From: Massospora cicadina
Lineage: Eukaryota; Entomophthoromycota; Entomophthoromycetes; Entomophthorales; Entomophthoraceae
Assembly: GCA_022478985.1 (NCBI GenBank)
Contig: JAKSZP010017475.1
Location: 21,089-85,088 of the forward strand
Length of the DNA stretch: 64,000 nt
Direction: 5' to 3'
Part shown: one piece after another, positions 59,857 to 64,000 of the stretch
Position numbering within the stretch: the first letter of the stretch is position 1
How the letters are laid out: every line of letters starts with the position of its first letter
Notes under the pieces: model-generated
What the model saw: only the letters and a program-made list of their open reading frames with translations
Told to the model about the DNA's origin: nothing
The model's database searches: none
Position numbers and translations under genes: made by a program

Positions 59857-60543
59857 TGTTGGATATTCTCCTTCTCAACTTCTGAGAAAGAATGTTGGAG
59901 TCCGATCTTTTAATAAAATTGTGGCTATCAATGATATGAATACCAACGGTGAAATGACCTTGGTGGAATCTTAGTGGAATCCTATTTATCAGAACAATAC
60001 GATCTATACCCAAAATTGGCATAATATGGTAAGTACTGAAAATAGGATTGCTCCGACTTTTCATCCAAATTTAAGGTGTTCAATATTGCACGGATCTGAA
60101 TCCTCCCAAAGTGAGAAGATTTTCATGCCAATGATTGGGTGCAAATTAACCAAAAATAACCACTCGGATCTGAACCCTCCCAAAGTGAGAATATTTTACC
60201 CACTGGTGTTTAGATACAATTTATCAAATCCTTACCACATGGGTCAGTTTTGCCACAAAAATATTTATCCTCGATCTGATAGGCCAAAAGCCTATATTTC
60301 CTAACCTGGATGACTCAGCTTTATATATTTTAGCCTCAAATGCCCATGATCTCAAAATTTGAACTAGTTGAAATAGGAGCCACTAGTATCAAGAAAAGGG
60401 CCTTTCTTTAGTTTGCCTTAGAAAAAATAAAACTAAAAAGTAAAATCTTAATTTAATAAGAGTTTGTTATTTATTTAAATATCCTAGTGGAAATCCAGCG
60501 GCACATAGCACCAGCGAGCATAGTTTCTTGCTGGATTTCTTTA
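59857..60543 (+). repeat. B2 5' LTR
   Basis: Matches the B LTR in reverse complement: the TATA box (ttatatatt, 60,321-60,329), two diverged 75-base units (shared ctcccaaagtgagaa at about 60,102 and 60,177) and the aaatttgaactagtt block near 60,355. The right end is diverged and set by the primer site. Confidence 0.8.
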
Positions 60544-60546
60544 ATA

Positions 60547-60565
60547 TGGTGCTCACTACAGGGGG
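60547..60565 (+). promoter_or_regulatory. B2 primer binding site
   Basis: TGGTGCTCACTACAGGGGG, identical to the B site over 18 bases and to the A site but for one base. Confidence 0.75.
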
Positions 60566-60596
60566 CACGCCTGTGCACTAAACCGTAGTCATTAAC

Positions 60597-61639
60597 ATGG
60601 AGGCTGTAAACGTGAGCAGCTCTTCTGGTTCTTCTTCAACTGAATCACGATTATTGCTTTTGAGAAGCAACTAGCCAGCTCTTTCTCCCATCTCAAAAAG
60701 ATAGAGCAATGGCCGTTCAAATTACCCATAAAGGACAGATACATCCCGGGTGAAGGGAGCATTGCTTCCTTTTTGTACGTTTATGAAGCTGCGATGGATG
60801 TCACCCCTGATAAACATAAAGTTCAGTATATTCTTCCTTGTTTAAGCTGAAAAGCCCAAGAGTTGATAGTCCCTCACCTGGATCCTCAGCACACCTGGCC
60901 AGATGTTAAGAAGGCCCTCTTGGCTGAATTTGGATCCAAGCAGAGCTTACACAAGGAAAAACAGGCTTTTATGCGCCTTACCATGTATGAGGGTGAAACC
61001 CTCGTTAGTTTCGCTGAGCGTTTCTATCTCACTGCTCAAAGGCTGGCTACATCTAACCTGCTTACCCTGGATGATGCTATCGCTGCCATATTAACAGGGT
61101 TAGCTTCACAACCCTCTCTTGCCAAGCATATCATATCAGTGAAACGCCACTTCACAACTTTCTGTGATATAAAAGAGGCTTTGTTAGACGTCGCCCATAT
61201 TCCTTTACGTGAGCTGCAGCCTATTGAACCGTTGGAGGTGAGGCCACCTGTGCCTATTCTCCCTGCAAAACTTGCTGCTTCAGTGCAACTTAAACCGGAC
61301 ATCCCTCATTCATGCAAAGCGGAGATCCCTACTGTGGTTTCCCCTTCAGCTCAGCCAATAGGTGCGCGCTCTAAGGGTATATCCTCCAGAACTACTGGTG
61401 CTGTGAAAATGCCGGTTAAAGCGAAGCTAATTACCCCACCTCTCGTGGCTGTCTCCCCCACTTCAATTGCAACCTTGCCCATGGTTGAGAATACCCCTGA
61501 GGCCAACTCTGAGGGGGGTTACGATGACGTTGGGTACTACTTGTTGGGAGCTCCCGCGGAAGTGGTGGTCCCTGATCACCTAAATGCAGAAGGAGTAATG
61601 AAACCACCATACCTGAGGATACTTACTATGCCAAGTTAA
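60597..61639 (+). pseudogene. gag: B2 Gag
   Basis: A likely start is ATG at 60,597 (MEAVNVSSSSGSSSTES), stopped at 60,672 and then frameshifted. The main frame 60,863-61,639 (258 codons) holds the capsid helices (WPDVKKALLAEFGSKQ, ETLVSFAERFYLTAQRLATS, LTLDDAIAAILTGLASQ) and a Pro/Ala-rich tail. DVGYYLLGAPAEVVV near the end matches B (VSYYVVGVPAEVEV). No C-x2-C-x4-H-x4-C knuckle is seen between them, unlike B. Confidence 0.75.
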
Positions 61640-61646
61640 AGGTTGT

Positions 61647-62703
61647 ATGAAAACTATTGACACAGCCAGCGATGCTGATCAGCTCCTATCGAGCTTAATT
61701 CGCCCTTTACAGCGAGAACATACCATGCAGTCTATTCTGGAGACTCACCCTGAGACCACACGCAAATTAACCTCCACTTTTTATCTCAAGGAGGTCTTAG
61801 CGCTGTCGGCCAACTTTGGAAGCACACTTACCAAGGTTGAAGTAGTTGTTCACAAAGTCCTGGTGATGGCTATCTTGGATACAGGTTTTCCAGTGAATGT
61901 AATCTCATCACGGCTGATGAGAAAGATTAAACTGATGCCTGACCTGGATTATGCCAAGGAGTTTGGAACTGCGGGCCCAAACAATACCCACGCCCTTGGC
62001 GCTTACTCCTCTCTTCCCATTCGCGTTAAGAAGCTTATCCTATCAGCCCCGCTGTGGCCTTAATATAAAAAACTCCTATGATATGCTCATAGGTACCCAG
62101 CTTATGATCGAGTATGAAGGCATCATCAACATGAAGCAAGGGTTCCTATATTTGATGAACTACGAAGTTCCATTAGTCTTATCCAACAAAGAACTCATCA
62201 AGAATGACTACACCTGCCTGGTTGAATACCCCTTTTCCGCTTTGCCTTTACATTATGTCACCTCTGGGTGCAACACTAAGAAATTGCACGATTCAGTGGA
62301 GGCTAGCAATGGTATCCCGTTTTGTGCAGCAGATAAGGTGGTGATTAAGCTGGGTGAACAACGAGTGATTGACACGAAAATCACGCTCCAAATCCCACGC
62401 CACTGTTTGTTGCACTTCATAAGTGTTGAGGGCCTTAGTCCTTTGAAGCCTCGTGTATTACCTGGGCTACTAGACCCCGTTTATCAGCGACCTATTACTC
62501 TACTGTTGGAAAACCTCACCGCAAAGGACATGATCATATGGAAACACCAAGAGGTTGGCCAAGGATTTTTAATCCCTGTGGAGGATGTTGAACAGATCCA
62601 CTCCATCGGCTCAATGGCAGATTTGGGCTCGCCAACGGACAACCTGGTGTGTACCCTTCCAAACGTTCATATCTCGAATGACTTAACCCCAACTGAGCTA
62701 TAG
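61647..62703 (+). pseudogene. pol: B2 protease
   Basis: Two frames, 61,647-62,063 and 61,951-62,703, overlapping at a frameshift near 62,050. The first has VMAILDTGFPVNVISSRLM (D-T-G present, then Phe); the second carries NSYDMLIGTQLMIEYEGIIN and a long linker with VVIKLGEQRVIDTKITLQIP and LLENLTAKDMIIWKHQEVGQ to the stop at 62,701. Homologous to the B protease at 18,529-19,212. Confidence 0.78.
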
Positions 62704-63625
62704 AAAGTTCATAATCTTCTTGATGACTATAGCGACATATTCTCCAAGTCAGCTCACGACTATGGCCATATGAAGGGCTGGTGCTACTCCATGGATGTAG
62801 GTGATGCCCATCCCATTTGGTCAAAACCATATCGCAAGTCAAAGGTGGAGGAACAGCATATGAGGACACAGAACTCACACAGTTAGATGCGGGGTTACTA
62901 GTTCCCTCTCAAAGCCCTTGGTCTTCCCCACTGTTGTTTTAAGAAGAAAGATGGAGGTCACCTGGTAGTCATGGACTACCGCAAGCTAAATAACCTCACA
63001 AAGAAGGATATTATCCTATCCCTCACATTGATGATGCCCTGGCCCAACTATCCAGTTCAAATTTCTTTCAGCCATGGACTTGGCCAGTGGCTATTGGCAA
63101 ATGGACCTTTCTCCAAAGGACCAGGAGAAATGCACTTTGATATTCAGTGAAGGCCTTTTCCAACCCACGCAACTACCCCAAGGGTTGTGCAAAACACCTG
63201 CCTCTTTCCAGCGTGCAATGGACCACATCTTGCAAGACTTAAAGCTAACCTGCGTTATCGTTTATCTTGACGATATTACTGTGTTCTCAAAAACCTTCAA
63301 AGACCACCTGGATCACTTGAGGGAGGTGTTTGGAGGCTACGTAAGTCAAATATCAAATTGAAACCATCAAAGTGCACTTTCTTTCAGCGAAAATTGGATT
63401 TCCTTGGCTACACCATTTCGCAAAACGGAATCCAACCACTACAGAACAAGGTCAAAGCCATTGCAAATATGCCTCCCCCTAAGAATTTGCGGGATATACA
63501 GGTGTTTCTGGGGATGATGGGGTATTACCATTAGTTTATCCCTAAGTTCTCACAACTCAGTGAGCCCCTTGTTCGCTTACTGAAGAAGAATATCCCCTTC
63601 CAATGGGGCGCTGAACAAAAAGCTG
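62704..63625 (+). pseudogene. pol: B2 reverse transcriptase and connection
   Basis: The linker and RT N-terminus are frameshifted (62,704-63,070). 63,074-63,361 is clean: MDLASGYWQMDLSPKDQEK, FQPTQLPQGLCKTPASFQRA and VIVYLDDITVFSKTFKDHLD with an intact YLDD active site. The connection (KPSKCTFFQRKLDFLGYTIS; FLGMMGYY) follows in other frames to 63,625. Missing from B, this is the piece that makes B2 the likely autonomous type. Confidence 0.82.
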
Positions 63626-64000
63626 CTTTTGGACCCCGAAACTTTCTTTAAAAGACCCCTTCCCCTTCCCCTTTTTTTAAAAACCCTTTATCTCTTTTTG
63701 GATCCCCAGACTACCGTTGGGGATTTTAAGCCCCAAAAGTGAAAATTGGGTTTTTTCAAAGGTTTTTTTCAGTAAGGGTGCTTTTAAAAAACCACAACTA
63801 CAGTACAACCAAAAGGAGTTCCTGGCTGTTCCCGTTTGGGTGTAAAACACTACCGCCCTTTTCTTGGGAAACCCCCTTTCTTTTTTAACCCGAAAGCTTT
63901 TGAAGTGGCTAAAAAAATAGGGGCCCTACTGGGCGGGTTTGCTCGCTGGGCTCTAAAGCCCCGCCTTATGATATGCAAATTGAACATTTTAATTATAGGG
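63626..64000. other. Low-quality end of sequence
   Basis: RNase H should follow here. Instead there are many doubled or extended homopolymers (accccgaaactttctttaaa, ccccttccccttccc, aaaaaacc) and the protein cannot be followed in any frame, although the preceding 250 bases can. This looks like read-end error. Some words remain, such as the region of ccaaaaggagttcctggctgt (20 bases here trimmed) near 63,810, equivalent to a KEFLAV block. Confidence 0.6.

Larger units (their letters stand above)
59857..64000 (+). mobile_element. Element B2: B-family LTR element with RT, truncated by window end
   Basis: Plus-strand. The 5' LTR starts tgttggatatt, a counterpart of the minus-strand start of the B LTR. 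The interior has primer site, Gag, protease, RT, connection and RNase H, the autonomous form of family B. Its integrase and 3' LTR would lie beyond 64,000. It has no long coiled-coil region and no visible zinc knuckle. Confidence 0.85.

Overview
The window holds almost nothing but transposable elements in several states of decay, separated by AT-rich sequence with no recognisable genes. I see no intact host gene, no rRNA or tRNA gene, no CRISPR array and no bacterial gene organisation. It is eukaryotic. The dominant elements are Ty3/gypsy LTR retrotransposons, including a chromodomain (chromovirus, Tf1/sushi-like) family, plus an APE-type LINE relic and a tRNA-derived SINE. The organism cannot be named from this. 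A TE-bloated fungal genome fits (no microsatellites seen, Tf1-like features), but another eukaryote with chromoviruses cannot be excluded.

Layout. 1-1.73 kb: a decayed coding relic on the minus strand. 4.2-7.0 kb: a broken plus-strand Ty3 pol (element D). 7.2-11.6 kb: AT-rich, nothing recognised. 11.66-13.6 kb: two direct repeats, R1 and R2. 13,610-24,579: element C1, minus strand, inserted in R2 with 5-bp target duplication atatg. Inside C1 lies element B (17,638-22,544, duplication gatac). 24,737-32,207: element A, minus strand, duplication gttac. 32.7-34.8 kb: an old direct duplication. 35,110-41,178: element C2, minus strand, duplication caaca. 45.2-49.1 kb: a plus-strand LINE relic carrying a SINE with an exact 18-bp duplication. 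52.7-55.3 kb: an older chromovirus-like relic (E). 56,494-59,856: the 3' part of a third C copy, split by B2 (59,857 to the window end), a plus-strand relative of B with gag, protease and RT.

Four structural points stand out. (1) In family C the reading frame after the chromodomain runs through the polypurine tract into the 3' LTR and fills most of U3; in the third copy about 316 codons stay in one frame with three stops. (2) Family C has no gag in either complete copy and no tRNA-type primer site. Instead, bases beside the LTR match an 11-base LTR motif at 10 of 11 positions, which suggests Tf1-like self-priming. (3) Element A carries an antisense frame of 373 codons between its integrase and 3' LTR, with seven stops and no frameshift. 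(4) Element B is a gag-protease element without reverse transcriptase, with an unusually long coiled-coil 5' region and variable 75-bp tandem repeats upstream of its TATA box.

By nesting, C1 is younger than R1/R2 and B is younger than C1; B2 is younger than the third C copy. Rough LTR mismatch counts over the first 100-175 bases agree: B about 3%, C1 about 7%, A about 8%, C2 about 9%. The last ~380 bases of the window look like poor-quality sequence rather than biological decay.
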